From Reichenbachiella faecimaris (GTDB lineage Bacteria; Bacteroidota; Bacteroidia; Cytophagales; Cyclobacteriaceae), in assembly GCF_900176375.1 (NCBI RefSeq), contig NZ_FWYF01000002.1:718161-782160 (forward strand): a DNA stretch of 64,000 nt, read 5' to 3'. Under the pieces are notes generated by a model. It was given only the letters and a program-made list of their open reading frames with translations. It was not told the origin of the DNA and did not search any database. Below, one piece after another: positions 6,419 to 16,386 of the stretch (within the stretch, counting starts at the first letter, position 1; each line of letters starts with the position of its first letter). A program made the position numbers and the translations under genes.

Positions 6419-9253
6419 CTAGAAGGTAACACCCCCAAATATTATTTCTATTACCTGATCATTTGCGTTGGGCAAGTAGCTATAACGTACCCCCATGTCA
6501 ATCAAAGGTAGCAGCCTAAACAAGTTGAAATTGAAGGATACTTCTGCACCTATAGAATAGAACAAGTCGTCAGGTTGATCAGCATCTCGTCCAATCCCCT
6601 GATCGAAAAACACATTCGTGTAAACTCGCTGAAGATTAATAATCGGCCCCAAATGCCAATCTATGTATATCAATGGCAATTTATAATTGACTGAAAGGTT
6701 GACGAATTCATCGAAAGATTGATAATTATACCCTCTCGTAAAATTGATGGGACTTGAAAATTGATAATCTTCCTGATTGGCAAATTCAAGAGCTCCTCTT
6801 AGATGCAAAGAGTGATGGTCGAACAAACCTGGGAAATAAAGGTTTGACTGTGCTGATAAAAGCTCACCATGGATATTTCCGCCAAGTGGCGTATGTTGAT
6901 AACCCACGTACAACGTCTGCCCCCATTTACTATTCAAATCCAAAAAGCTTTTTTTAAGTAAACGTGAAAATTGTGCACTATAATCAAGGCTAAAAAGTTT
7001 CTGGTTTTCTGATGTTATTATCACGTTTGTTGGCAATCGATAGTCATACGCATGGATGTAGTTGTAACCAGCACTTAAGTTAGCTCTCTGGTTGTAGCGA
7101 CTATTTGTAAGATAAAATGGTACTCTGATTCCCGATTCGAAAACATTTTCGGTCCATTGATAAGAAACCAATGACCCATCATCCAATCTTGCCCTAGCAG
7201 CTCTATTACCAAACCCGAAGGACACATCAATGATTGGATAAAGGGCTTGATAACTCACTTTTGCCTTACCTCTCCAGGTATTTTCATTGTTGTTGTAGAT
7301 CGCGCTAGCTGACATTGTAGTTGTTTCCAACAAATCTTTTGAGGTCATACCAACTGAATAATTACTATTGTCTGGGATGGCATTGAGCCCCCAAGTATGT
7401 GGGCGAAAGGCCTTCACCATTTTATGATATTTTGAAGCGCTATATTCTGTGTCAGGGTAGTTGTACAGTACATCCTCAAAGCCTTCTTCTTCCACCATTT
7501 CTTTTTCGAAGTTGAAACCAATATATTTTACGTCTTCAATTTTTGTCCAAGAGTTAGCATCCACTGGGGTGGAGGCCATTTCGAACCCATCAGCTGTATA
7601 GTCATTGTAAAAGATCTGATTGTCTTTTGAAACCCTTGGATGAAAAGCGCCAAATTTTGAGTTGGTGACTTGGTAAGTTTCCTTAGTGACAAGATTCAGG
7701 GCATGAATATTATCAATGCCATTGTAATCAGTAGCATAGTACAACCAGCCATCGTGCAAGACTGGATTTCCCAGGTTCTCCCTGTCCGAAAAATAGAGTT
7801 CTTGCTCTTTCCCACTTTGTATATTTTTAAGAATAATGGCTTTTCCCTCTGCTCGATTCTTCAGCACTAATAAATTTTCGCCAGGGAGATCAAATTGAGG
7901 AACAGAGTACAAAGCATTTTCCTTGTTTTCAAAGGCCTTTATTAATTCTCCATTCCTGGCATTTAATAAATGAATGCTAAACAATCCATCTACAGATTGA
8001 TGAATAGCGGCCACCAATTTTCCATCAGGCGAAATGGAAGGGGCTAAATACTTTGATTTTTTGGTCAGTCGAGTAGCTTCTCCTGTTTCTAGGTTTAGTT
8101 TTTTGATGACCGAGTAAGTTCTTCTTTGCCATCTAGAATCAAGCTCTAGCTCAGTCCAAACCACTGTAGAATCATTTGAACTCAATGCTTCTGGGTTTAG
8201 CCAGGTGCCCAGTTGATAAGAGGTTTCTTCTTTTCCGTCTTCGTCTATCAATACAAACGAAGCAATATCAGAAAACCCAATCTTCACTACCAAAACCTGA
8301 TCATTTAAAACCTTTCTTGGATAATAGTAGTTGGTAAATTTTTTGTTTGTTTGGTGTGGTATCGCGGTGAACTTTGTAGGACTGATTTGCTCAAGTTGCT
8401 CTGTATACAGTTGCTTTTGCTCGGCCAACATTTCGTTATAAGTGGGCACCAGGTGTTTGCCTGTTGCTTTTTTCATGCTATTAGAAAAGGTAAAAGGCAT
8501 ATAGGGTTGTGCAAATGACCTCCCTAAAATTTTATCCCAAATATCCACACCACTTTTGTTTTTCAAATAGGTGGTCATCAGATAGCCTGTTACATAATGG
8601 TTGGGCACAAAATCCTTATATGATTTAAGGTATTGTTTATAATAATTGAATTCTTCTTTTTCTATCAAATTGGCTTTGAAAGCCATCAGAAATGAGGGGA
8701 TACGCCCACGCCCTGTTCTACCAAGAGCAGTTTCTATTCCTACGGCATCTCCTTCGAAAAACCATTGGGGTGCAGCTGCCGCAGCTGCCATGAATGGGCC
8801 ATACTCACCTGTGAGAAAATAGAGTGCTTTATTGAAAGGTGTAATGGCTTTTTCAAACTGAACCATGTGTCTGTACTCATGAACAGCCAATCTTTCCAGC
8901 CACCTATCGTTTCCCTGGTGGCGATAATTCTGCGGCTCGTACATATAAAACTCAGAATGAAAGGGAGCCACTGTAACAAAGCCATTGGATATGGCATGTT
9001 GGTTTTGAAGAATGACAGGGAAGCGTCTTGGACTGGCGCCAAGCGAATGGCTGGCTGGCTTATAGATGTTTTCTAAAATATTGGTGGTGCGCTGTGCTTC
9101 TGCTTCAAGGCCTTTTGGGTAAATGATTTTGAAGTGCTCACTTTTGATTTGTTGCCACTTAATGGAGGGTGGTAAATTCGGAAGCTCTTGTGCCTCTATG
9201 CGGGGAAGCGCGAAAATTAATAGGCCTATGAGTAGAGAATATTTTTTGAGCAT
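6419..9253 (-). CDS. Outer-membrane protein: gluzincin-like peptidase domain, TolB-like propeller, C-terminal barrel
   Basis: A 944-residue protein with signal peptide (MLKKYSLLIGLLIFALPRIEA). The N-terminal domain carries a complete zinc-metallopeptidase motif, HEYRH (H125, E126, H129), and a downstream glutamate in FFEGDAVGIE (E167) that could be the third ligand, as in peptidase MA-like enzymes. Residues of about 290-620 read as WD40/TolB-like beta-propeller repeats (for example SPDGKLVAAIHQ). The last 270 or so residues alternate as an Omp85/BamA-like barrel and end in VTF, a classic terminal beta-signal. The protein probably sits in the outer membrane with a periplasmic or surface protease-propeller head. 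Substrate unknown. It starts 1 nt after the aminotransferase stop, so the two form an operon. Confidence 0.8.
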   Translation of the reverse strand: MLKKYSLLIGLLIFALPRIEAQELPNLPPSIKWQQIKSEHFKIIYPKGLEAEAQRTTNILENIYKPASHSLGASPRRFPVILQNQHAISNGFVTVAPFHSEFYMYEPQNYRHQGNDRWLERLAVHEYRHMVQFEKAITPFNKALYFLTGEYGPFMAAAAAAPQWFFEGDAVGIETALGRTGRGRIPSFLMAFKANLIEKEEFNYYKQYLKSYKDFVPNHYVTGYLMTTYLKNKSGVDIWDKILGRSFAQPYMPFTFSNSMKKATGKHLVPTYNEMLAEQKQLYTEQLEQISPTKFTAIPHQTNKKFTNYYYPRKVLNDQVLVVKIGFSDIASFVLIDEDGKEETSYQLGTWLNPEALSSNDSTVVWTELELDSRWQRRTYSVIKKLNLETGEATRLTKKSKYLAPSISPDGKLVAAIHQSVDGLFSIHLLNARNGELIKAFENKENALYSVPQFDLPGENLLVLKNRAEGKAIILKNIQSGKEQELYFSDRENLGNPVLHDGWLYYATDYNGIDNIHALNLVTKETYQVTNSKFGAFHPRVSKDNQIFYNDYTADGFEMASTPVDANSWTKIEDVKYIGFNFEKEMVEEEGFEDVLYNYPDTEYSASKYHKMVKAFRPHTWGLNAIPDNSNYSVGMTSKDLLETTTMSASAIYNNNENTWRGKAKVSYQALYPIIDVSFGFGNRAARARLDDGSLVSYQWTENVFESGIRVPFYLTNSRYNQRANLSAGYNYIHAYDYRLPTNVIITSENQKLFSLDYSAQFSRLLKKSFLDLNSKWGQTLYVGYQHTPLGGNIHGELLSAQSNLYFPGLFDHHSLHLRGALEFANQEDYQFSSPINFTRGYNYQSFDEFVNLSVNYKLPLIYIDWHLGPIINLQRVYTNVFFDQGIGRDADQPDDLFYSIGAEVSFNFNLFRLLPLIDMGVRYSYLPNANDQVIEIIFGGVTF

Positions 9254-9254
9254 G

Positions 9255-10403
9255 TTAGATAGCTTCTTTTAATGCTCTTAGTAATTTACTCATATCTTTT
9301 TCATCGTTGTAGACATGTGGAGACACGCGAATAAACTCGCCTCGAATAGACACATTCACTCTGTGTACTTTTAGAGCAGTTGTCAGATGATCTATTTTTT
9401 CCTTAGGAAATTTGATCCCGAATAAATGCGCGCCTCGTGATCCCTCTTCTTCAGCAAACAATCCTAGTTCTCTCACCTCGTCCAGCGGAGACTTGATGAG
9501 GTCTTCACAGTATTGTTGAATGTTTTCAACCCCCCACTTTCTTATTTCTTTGATAGAAGCTATCAACATAGGGTTGGCGATAAAATTGCTTTGCTGACCC
9601 ATACCATAGCGCATAGCACCTGCTTCATATTCACCCTGATAGTTCACCAGATTGGCAAAGTCTTTACTATGCAACCTGTTGATCCAGTTTTGTTCAATAG
9701 GCTCTCCTCCGTCGAATCTGGAGCCATAGTAAGCGAGACCACTTGTGTAGGGTCCAAGCAGCCATTTGTATCCAGCCACGATGAGCGCATCAGGTTTTAT
9801 ATCCACAATGTCAAGGGGCAATGCGCCTACGGACTGAGTACCATCAATGATTAGAGCAGCACCTACTTCATCACACTTTTTCCGAATGGCCTTCAGGTCG
9901 AATAATGTCCCATCTGCCCAGTGCACATGTCCAAGACTGACAGCTTTAGTGTTTTCAGATATAGCTTCCAGAATGCTTTCATTCCATTTTTTGCCTCTTT
10001 TTTCTTCTGTATTGGGAGCTGATACTAAAATAAGATCTGCTGAGTGCTTATCACAATGGCTTTTCCATGGATAGACGTTGCTAGGAAATTGACCTTCTGT
10101 GAGGACAATGTTTTCTCCTTTTTTGATGGGCAGGTTATTGACCACATTTCCAATGCCATAAGACACAGAGGGTATCATTACAATTCGGTTAGGCTCGGGA
10201 TTATTGATAAGGTCGGAATATAGTATGCGTAGGGTGTCTGCATCCTTAAAAAAGTCTTCTCCAGAGACTTTATTCGGTTGGCGTTTGGCTTTGATTCCTT
10301 CGATCCCAGCCTTTTCTACTTTCTTGAGCACGGGCGCCATATAGGCACAATTCAGATAGGCAAATTTTTTATTGAGATTAAATTTCTTTCTTTGACAGTT
10401 CAT
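9255..10403 (-). CDS. Class V PLP-dependent aminotransferase (cysteine desulfurase/kynureninase-like fold)
   Basis: A 382-residue cytoplasmic enzyme of the fold-type I class V family. The Schiff-base lysine is K213 in AGYKWLLGP. The PLP-contacting pair D188/Q190 lies in IIDGTQSVGALPLD, and H161 in LGHVHWADG would stack on the cofactor. No conserved catalytic cysteine loop typical of a dedicated NifS/SufS is obvious near the C-terminus, so the exact reaction (desulfuration, transamination, epimerisation) is open. It is the first gene of a two-gene operon with the giant outer-membrane peptidase-like protein, and is divergent from the Rieske gene, with 50 bp between starts. Confidence 0.85.
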   Translation of the reverse strand: MNCQRKKFNLNKKFAYLNCAYMAPVLKKVEKAGIEGIKAKRQPNKVSGEDFFKDADTLRILYSDLINNPEPNRIVMIPSVSYGIGNVVNNLPIKKGENIVLTEGQFPSNVYPWKSHCDKHSADLILVSAPNTEEKRGKKWNESILEAISENTKAVSLGHVHWADGTLFDLKAIRKKCDEVGAALIIDGTQSVGALPLDIVDIKPDALIVAGYKWLLGPYTSGLAYYGSRFDGGEPIEQNWINRLHSKDFANLVNYQGEYEAGAMRYGMGQQSNFIANPMLIASIKEIRKWGVENIQQYCEDLIKSPLDEVRELGLFAEEEGSRGAHLFGIKFPKEKIDHLTTALKVHRVNVSIRGEFIRVSPHVYNDEKDMSKLLRALKEAI

Positions 10404-10453
10404 AAGGTATTGTTGTGTCGAAAGTTTAATATTAGAGAATAAAGGCCAATCTG

Positions 10454-10774
10454 ATGGAGAAATATTTAGTTTTTGAATCTAAAGAACAGGCTGAGAGAGT
10501 CATTCCACTAAATCAAATCAAAAAGATTCGGATTGGAAAGGAGGAGTTTTGTCTGGCCCATACCATTAATGGCTTTGTGGCGTTTGAAAAAAACTGTCCC
10601 CACATGGGAGATGACTTGAGCAAAGGGAAAATAAACTCTCTTGGAGAAGTGGTCTGCCCTTGGCACAGTTATCGTTTTAGCCTGACCTTAGGAGACGAAT
10701 GTGAAAATCGGTGCGACGGACTCCAGACCTATCGCACGGATTGGGAAAATGGGCAGCTACATGTGTTCGTTTGA
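10454..10774 (+). CDS. Rieske [2Fe-2S] ferredoxin-like protein
   Basis: A 106-residue soluble protein whose two cluster motifs are intact: CPH at 48-50 and CPWH at 68-71, giving two Cys and two His ligands. It has no signal peptide or membrane helix, so it belongs to the NirD/ferredoxin-type cytoplasmic Rieske proteins rather than the bc1 complex type. It probably passes electrons to an oxygenase or reductase encoded elsewhere. It is divergent from the aminotransferase gene and convergent with the M24 peptidase, with 2 nt between stops. Confidence 0.9.
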   Translation: MEKYLVFESKEQAERVIPLNQIKKIRIGKEEFCLAHTINGFVAFEKNCPHMGDDLSKGKINSLGEVVCPWHSYRFSLTLGDECENRCDGLQTYRTDWENGQLHVFV

Positions 10775-10776
10775 TT

Positions 10777-12255
10777 TTACTCCCCAGATTTCAATTCTGG
10801 CAACGTGTAATCAGTAAATATGCTGGTCTCTTTCATCAGTTTTTCAATTTCTTCAGACTTACGTGGTGCTTTGTTAGATAACAATTCGCAACCATCTTTG
10901 GTGATTAAATAGTCATCTTCTATTCTCACTGGGATGTTCCACCATTTTTTATCAGCAGGGCTGCCGCTCGGAATATAAATGCCAGGCTCAATCGTAATGG
11001 TCATATTCTCTTCTAGACTGCCATGCAGTCCTTTGTCATGTACATCCAGACCAATGTGGTGACAGCACCCATGAGGGTAGTATCTATTTCTTCCAGTTTC
11101 TGTGTTGATCACATCTTCATCTTCCACGCTTTCATACAGACCCAATTCCACCAATCCGTTATTAACTATTTCTTTGGTGGTTTCATAAAGCACGCTAAAA
11201 GGTAATCCTACCTTGCAGGTATCTGCTGCAGCTTGCTGAGCCGCATACACCAAATCGTAAATCAGTTTTTGTTCTTTTGTGAATTTGCCATTTACTGGAA
11301 TAGTCCTTGTCACATCGGCAGTGTAACCATGATATTCTGCACCTAAGTCCATCAGGATCAGCTCACCATCTTCAATGGCTGGCTTGTAGTTGTCAATATA
11401 ATGAAGTGTACACCCGTGGTTGCCTGCTCCCACTATACTCGGGTAACCTTCATATTCTGCGCCATATTTTTTGAATACAAATTCATGAATACCTTGAATT
11501 TCTGCCTCTGACATACCTGGTCTCATGGCTTTCATTACCTCACGTTGTCCTATGGTGGATATATCCACAGCCTTTCTGATAAGGGTCAATTCTTCCTTGG
11601 TCTTCACTCCTCTAAGTTCCTGCATCAAGGTATCTAGCGTAACTACGTCCAAATTGTTTTTCTGAGCTTCAATAGCCAGTTCCCCTTGCTTGTAACCTAC
11701 CTTTTCTTTGAACTGTTCGATCAAATCGTATAAATCCCCTTCTTCTTCTGTGTCTCTGACATCATTTTGAAAATCATAAAACAGCACCTTATCAAAAGTT
11801 GAGAAGTCAATATTGAAAGTTTTAAAGTCTGGGTTTTCAAATGCGATTTGAACATCCAATTTTTCAGAAGCTCCATCTTTGCCCAATCGAGCACCATCAT
11901 ACAGCTCTCTTAATGCATCTCTGCCTCTGACGAAAAGAATTTCATTTAGTTTTTCATCATTTACTTGTTGTTGTTCTTTAAATACCAAAAGCACACCATG
12001 AGGTTCTTTATGCCCAGTCAGATAATAAAAATTTGGATCTTGATGGTAGACATAATAAACATCATTGGATCTGTTTCTGACGGCATTCGCGAAGAAAATC
12101 GCGACAGAGTTATCTGGCATTTTGGCTCTAAGCTCTGCACGTCTTTCTTTATGAAACTCACTTTTCAAATCATCTGAAGCTACCTTCTGTTGGGCAGTTG
12201 CCAGAACGGGCAATAAGCACAACAGCGTTCCTAATACTTTTCTCATTTTAGACAT
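10777..12255 (-). CDS. Secreted Xaa-Pro aminopeptidase (M24B)
   Basis: The protein has a signal peptide (MRKVLGTLLCLLPVLATA), an aminopeptidase-P N-terminal domain to about residue 200, and a pita-bread M24 domain. From the start at 12255 the dimetal ligands are D303 and D314 (MDLGAEYHGYTADVTRT), H399 (CCHHIGLDVHD), E423 (TIEPGIY) and E446 (RIEDDY). It should release N-terminal residues preceding proline, probably in the periplasm. The frame extends to a TTG at 12378, but that extension would run through the terminator of the next gene and hide the signal peptide. The ATG at 12255, or the one at 12246, is therefore the right start. Confidence 0.9.
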   Translation of the reverse strand: MSKMRKVLGTLLCLLPVLATAQQKVASDDLKSEFHKERRAELRAKMPDNSVAIFFANAVRNRSNDVYYVYHQDPNFYYLTGHKEPHGVLLVFKEQQQVNDEKLNEILFVRGRDALRELYDGARLGKDGASEKLDVQIAFENPDFKTFNIDFSTFDKVLFYDFQNDVRDTEEEGDLYDLIEQFKEKVGYKQGELAIEAQKNNLDVVTLDTLMQELRGVKTKEELTLIRKAVDISTIGQREVMKAMRPGMSEAEIQGIHEFVFKKYGAEYEGYPSIVGAGNHGCTLHYIDNYKPAIEDGELILMDLGAEYHGYTADVTRTIPVNGKFTKEQKLIYDLVYAAQQAAADTCKVGLPFSVLYETTKEIVNNGLVELGLYESVEDEDVINTETGRNRYYPHGCCHHIGLDVHDKGLHGSLEENMTITIEPGIYIPSGSPADKKWWNIPVRIEDDYLITKDGCELLSNKAPRKSEEIEKLMKETSIFTDYTLPELKSGE

Positions 12256-12345
12256 TAATGGTTTTTTGATGCAACCTAGCGATTTATGAACAGTTTTGTC
12301 AACAACAAAATGACTGAACGGAATAGCTCTGATGTGAGTGGTCAC

Positions 12346-12375
12346 AAAAAAGCCCCGATCAATGACCGAGGCTTT
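12346..12375 (-). terminator. Intrinsic terminator after the desaturase
   Basis: On the minus strand, stem AAAGCC-T-CG pairs with CG-G-GGCTTT, extendable inward to 12 bp with wobble pairs around an ATT loop, and is followed by six T. It lies just after the desaturase stop and before the M24 peptidase start. Confidence 0.85.
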
Positions 12376-12396
12376 CAAAATTTTGTAGCAAAACGG

Positions 12397-13167
12397 CTAG
12401 GCAGCTTTTTTAAAGCTTTCTCTTTTTACAGAAACTTCAAGTTTCTTGATATGTATCATGCCTAGTTTATCCATCACCCACATGATCAAATATGTCGGGT
12501 CGATCTCGTGCCAACGCACACCACCAAAGTTAGCCCTGTTGCCATGTTTGTGATGATTATTGTGATAGCTTTCGCCCATCATCAAGAAATCAAATGGAAG
12601 TAAGTTTTTGGAAGTATCGCCCACTTTGAAATTCACATAACCATAGATGTGAGCAAACCAGTTGATGATTGCACCATGAATTGGAGCCATCAAAAATGCT
12701 GCTGGCAAAAACAACCATTGCCACCAGGCAGTTGCGAATGTATAAAAGAAGAGTGTATAGGCAGTACCCCAGGCAAGTCTTGAAATCCAAGACCTGGCAA
12801 ATTTGTCAAAAGCAGTCCATTCTGGCACACCATCTGTAAAGCGTTTTTCAACTTCCATCTGCTTGCTCGTAATCGCTGAGTATGTAGTCTTGGTTCTCCA
12901 CATCATGGCGAATAGGTTTTCGTCATATTTTGGCGAATGAACATCTTTTTCAGTATCTGCATAGGCGTGATGCATGCGGTGCATGGTGCCATATCCATAA
13001 GCACTTAAATAATTTGAGCCTTGGAAGAGCCAAGTTAGGAAGTAACAAAGCTTCTCTCCGAACCTTGACATAGCAAAGCTCTGATGCGCAGAATATCGAT
13101 GCAAGAAGAAAGTTTGAAAAAACAAACCCCCATACCACATCACCAACATAAAAATTAATATTTCCAT
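12397..13167 (-). CDS. Membrane fatty-acid (acyl-CoA) desaturase
   Basis: A 256-residue integral membrane di-iron enzyme. The three histidine boxes are present: HRYSAH (H23-H28), HRMHH (H63-H67) and the late HNNHH in GESYHNNHHKHGN. A further conserved segment, DVHSPK, follows the second box. Hydrophobic helices flank the boxes as in stearoyl-CoA (delta-9) desaturases. It should introduce a double bond into membrane acyl chains, adjusting fluidity. At about 256 residues it is shorter than eukaryotic enzymes but normal for bacterial ones. It is divergent from uvrA and has its own terminator. Confidence 0.92.
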   Translation of the reverse strand: MEILIFMLVMWYGGLFFQTFFLHRYSAHQSFAMSRFGEKLCYFLTWLFQGSNYLSAYGYGTMHRMHHAYADTEKDVHSPKYDENLFAMMWRTKTTYSAITSKQMEVEKRFTDGVPEWTAFDKFARSWISRLAWGTAYTLFFYTFATAWWQWLFLPAAFLMAPIHGAIINWFAHIYGYVNFKVGDTSKNLLPFDFLMMGESYHNNHHKHGNRANFGGVRWHEIDPTYLIMWVMDKLGMIHIKKLEVSVKRESFKKAA

Positions 13168-13276
13168 TTCAATTGTTTGTTTGCATATACAAGGACAGTA
13201 TCAACCCTTGTTTGTGACAAAGTTCGGCAAAAAAATCAATATTTTTTGATCGTGTGTATTTTGGCATCCGTATCTC

Positions 13277-13284
13277 TATCTTTG
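13277..13284 (+). promoter_or_regulatory. -7 box upstream of uvrA
   Basis: TATCTTTG fits the TAnnTTTG consensus and lies 24 bp before the chosen uvrA ATG. A TTTG lies at 13260-13263, but the spacing (13 bp) is shorter than usual, so the -33 element is uncertain. Confidence 0.4.
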
Positions 13285-13308
13285 CGGATTGTTAAAATTT
13301 CACTTTCG

Positions 13309-16125
13309 ATGGCGGAAACACTAGAAAACCAGGTAGCTAAAAATATAGATCAATTGGATCCTCGGGACTTTATAATTATCAAGGGTGCGCGAGTCAACAA
13401 CCTGAAAAATTTAAGTGTTGCCATCCCTAGAAATAAGCTGGTCGTAGTCACTGGTCTGTCTGGCTCAGGAAAATCTTCTCTGGCTTTTGATACACTTTTT
13501 GCTGAGGGACAAAGAAAATATGTAGAGAGTCTGAGCTCGTATGCTCGACAGTTTTTGGGAAGGATGGAAAAGCCAGAGGTTGACTATATCAAAGGCGTAT
13601 CTCCTGCAGTAGCTATTGAACAAAAAGTGAATACCAGAAACCCCAGATCCACAGTGGGTACTACCACTGAGATTTACGATTACATCAAATTGCTTTATGC
13701 CAGAATAGGACAAACCATATCGCCAATCAGTGGTAATCCAGTAAAAAGAGACACTGTCTCCTCTGTGGTCAATGCCATTCATCAATATGAAGAAGGCACT
13801 AAATTTATGGTAAGTGCCCCATTAACATTGACAGCCGACCGCACACTTGAAATAGAATTCAATATCTTGTTGAGTAAGGGATTTACTCGTGTTCTTGTTG
13901 ATGGAGTATTAGAGCAAATAGAAGATTTGGATGCGAAAAAAGTCGATCCAGAGAAGGTTGAAATTCTGATTGACCGTTTGAGTGTGAATAAGGAAGATGA
14001 AGATGCGACCTTCCGTTTGTCTGATTCAGTTCAGACTGCCTTTTTCGAAGGTCATGGAGATTGTATTATCCGCTTTCGTGAAGAAGGGTCCAGAAGGTTC
14101 TCAGACAGGTTCGAATTAGATGGTATGTCTTTTGAGGAGCCATCAGTCAATCTTTTCAGCTTCAACAACCCATACGGCGCTTGTCGCAAATGTGAAGGTT
14201 TTGGCAAGGTGCTGGGCATTGATCCTGATTTGGTGATTGCAGATAAGAACCTGTCCGTTTATGAGGGCGCCATTGTTCCTTGGAGAAGTGAGACCATGAA
14301 AAAATGGTTGCAACCGCTTTTACAAATCGCACACGATATTGACTTTCCGCTTCACCGTCCCGTCAAAGACCTTTCTGAGGAAGAATACAATCTGCTCTGG
14401 GAAGGCAAAGGAAAATTCGAAGGCCTATACGCTTTCTATGCCTTTATCGAATCTCAACTACATAAGATTCAATACCGAGTAATGCTATCACGCTATCGTG
14501 GAAAAACGACTTGTCCGGATTGTAAAGGTACTCGCCTACGAAAGGATGCTTTCTATGTAAAAGTAGGTGGCAAAGCGGTTTCGGAATTGGTGTTGATGCC
14601 GATCGATCGTGCGTTAGACTTTTTTGAATTACTCGAATTAAATCAGTATGATCAAAAAGTAGCCAAACGAATTCTCAAAGAAATCCAAAACAGACTGAGT
14701 TACATGAAGGAAGTGGGCTTGGGTTATTTGACTTTAAATCGCTTGACTTCTACTCTTTCTGGGGGTGAATATCAGAGAATTAAATTGGCCACATCATTAG
14801 GAAGTGCACTGGTAGGCTCTATGTATATTTTGGACGAGCCCAGTATTGGTTTGCACCCAAGAGACACTGCTCGCTTAGGCAATGTACTTGAAACACTTAA
14901 GCGATTGGGTAATACTGTGATTGTCGTAGAGCATGAGGAGGAGGTGATGAAACGTGCTGATCAGATTATTGATATTGGCCCAGCAGCGGGTATTCATGGC
15001 GGAGAGTTAGTTTTTCAAGGAGATTGGGAGGCCATTCTAAAAGAAAAAGAATCTGTTACGGCAAGGTTTCTGAACGGCATTGAATTTATTCCTACCCCTA
15101 CCAGGAGACGTCCCTGGAAGCACAGTATTGACATTTTAGGAGCAAGAGAAAATAACCTGAAGCGGATTGATGTATCTATTCCTTTAGGGGTTTTAACTGT
15201 AGTAACAGGTGTGAGTGGCTCGGGCAAGTCGACCTTGATCAGAAAGATTTTATATCCAGCTTTGGGTAAAATAGTAGGGGTCACAGGAGAAGAGACTGGA
15301 AAATTTGGAGAGCTGGATGGTGACTACAAAATGATCCAACGTATGGAGATGATCGACCAAAACCCATTGGGACGGAGTTCTCGATCCAACCCAGTGACTT
15401 ATGTCAAAGCATACGATGCGATCCGTCAACTCTACTCAGATCAGCCAACAGCTAAACAGCGAAATCTCAAACCAGCACATTTTTCTTTTAATGTAGATGG
15501 CGGACGATGCGAGACCTGTCAAGGCGAGGGAGAGGTAAAAATAGAAATGCAGTTTATGGCAGACCTGCATCTAACTTGTGATGAATGCAAAGGCAAAAGA
15601 TTCAAAGAAGATATACTTGAGGTCACTTACAAAGACAAGCATATTGCTGATATACTGGATATGAGTATTGAGGAGAGCTTAAATTTTTTCGAAGATCAAA
15701 AAGCTATTATTTCTAAGTTGCAGCCACTGGATGATGTGGGATTGGGCTATGTGAAGTTAGGCCAGTCTTCCAACTCACTCAGTGGTGGGGAGGCTCAGCG
15801 AGTGAAACTCGCTTCATTCTTAGGCAAAGGGCAATCGGCCAATAAAGAAAAGATTCTTTTCATATTCGACGAACCAACCACAGGGCTTCATTTCAAAGAC
15901 ATTGAAAAACTGCTGGATAGTATCAATGCTTTGGTGAATCAAGGCAATACAGTGCTTATCATTGAGCACAACATGGAGATTATAAAATCAGCGGACTGGA
16001 TTATTGATCTGGGGCCTGATGGAGGTGATCATGGCGGACAGCTATGCTTTGCAGGCACGCCAGAAGAGATGGTGAAATTGGACGATAACCATACTGCGAA
16101 GTATCTTAAGGAGAAGATACAATAG
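13309..16125 (+). CDS. uvrA: Excinuclease ABC subunit A (UvrA)
   Basis: A 938-residue DNA-damage sensor of nucleotide excision repair, a twin ABC ATPase. The first Walker A (GLSGSGKSS) is at about residues 49-57 and the second (GVSGSGKST) lies in the C-terminal half. Both ABC signatures (LSGGE) are present. Two zinc modules are visible: CRKCEGFG with CPDCKGTR in the first half, and CETCQGEG with CDECKGKR in the second. I start at ATG 13309 (MAETLENQ). The frame extends to a TTG at 13177, but the extra 44 residues would cover the promoter and are not UvrA-like. It is monocistronic, followed by an unrelated toxin-antitoxin pair. Confidence 0.97.
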   Translation: MAETLENQVAKNIDQLDPRDFIIIKGARVNNLKNLSVAIPRNKLVVVTGLSGSGKSSLAFDTLFAEGQRKYVESLSSYARQFLGRMEKPEVDYIKGVSPAVAIEQKVNTRNPRSTVGTTTEIYDYIKLLYARIGQTISPISGNPVKRDTVSSVVNAIHQYEEGTKFMVSAPLTLTADRTLEIEFNILLSKGFTRVLVDGVLEQIEDLDAKKVDPEKVEILIDRLSVNKEDEDATFRLSDSVQTAFFEGHGDCIIRFREEGSRRFSDRFELDGMSFEEPSVNLFSFNNPYGACRKCEGFGKVLGIDPDLVIADKNLSVYEGAIVPWRSETMKKWLQPLLQIAHDIDFPLHRPVKDLSEEEYNLLWEGKGKFEGLYAFYAFIESQLHKIQYRVMLSRYRGKTTCPDCKGTRLRKDAFYVKVGGKAVSELVLMPIDRALDFFELLELNQYDQKVAKRILKEIQNRLSYMKEVGLGYLTLNRLTSTLSGGEYQRIKLATSLGSALVGSMYILDEPSIGLHPRDTARLGNVLETLKRLGNTVIVVEHEEEVMKRADQIIDIGPAAGIHGGELVFQGDWEAILKEKESVTARFLNGIEFIPTPTRRRPWKHSIDILGARENNLKRIDVSIPLGVLTVVTGVSGSGKSTLIRKILYPALGKIVGVTGEETGKFGELDGDYKMIQRMEMIDQNPLGRSSRSNPVTYVKAYDAIRQLYSDQPTAKQRNLKPAHFSFNVDGGRCETCQGEGEVKIEMQFMADLHLTCDECKGKRFKEDILEVTYKDKHIADILDMSIEESLNFFEDQKAIISKLQPLDDVGLGYVKLGQSSNSLSGGEAQRVKLASFLGKGQSANKEKILFIFDEPTTGLHFKDIEKLLDSINALVNQGNTVLIIEHNMEIIKSADWIIDLGPDGGDHGGQLCFAGTPEEMVKLDDNHTAKYLKEKIQ

Positions 16126-16157
16126 CCGTATTATCATCTGAAAGCTCAATTTTTTCG

Positions 16158-16165
16158 TATCTTTA
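16158..16165 (+). promoter_or_regulatory. -7-like box directly before the antitoxin start
   Basis: TATCTTTA (one mismatch to TAnnTTTG) ends 5 nt before the antitoxin ATG at 16171, so a transcript from it would be leaderless or nearly so. No convincing -33 element is present. Confidence 0.3.
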
Positions 16166-16170
16166 ATATT

Positions 16171-16386
16171 ATGGAAACCCTGCGAATAGACATATTGAAT
16201 CCTAAAGCTCGAAAGTTGCTGGATAGCCTACAAGAGATGAATTTGATAAAAATTTCTCAAGATGAAACATCAGATTTAAAGCAATTTTTGAAAAGCACAA
16301 GAAAATACGGCGATGAGGTTCCAAGCGAGAGCGAAATTCTTACGATGGTGAAAGAAGTAAGGGCGGAAGGCTATGGTGAAAAGTAA
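16171..16386 (+). CDS. Antitoxin of a PIN-type toxin-antitoxin pair
   Basis: A 71-residue protein starting METLRIDILNPKARKLLDSL, a pattern typical of the small proteins encoded before PIN toxins in Bacteroidota. The N-terminal part looks like a short strand-helix dimerisation/DNA-binding unit. The C-terminal part (SESEILTMVKEVRAEGYG) is charged and helical, suited to capping the toxin active site. It overlaps the PIN gene by 14 nt, the usual antitoxin-first coupling. Assignment rests on gene order and the conserved N-terminus; I cannot name the Pfam family with confidence. Confidence 0.7.
   Translation: METLRIDILNPKARKLLDSLQEMNLIKISQDETSDLKQFLKSTRKYGDEVPSESEILTMVKEVRAEGYGEK

Noticed and set aside
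12256-12378. N-terminal extension of the M24 peptidase
   Set aside because: It starts at a TTG inside the desaturase terminator and buries the signal peptide.
13177-13308. 44-residue N-terminal extension of UvrA
   Set aside because: It begins at a TTG, overlaps the promoter, and has no counterpart in UvrA proteins.
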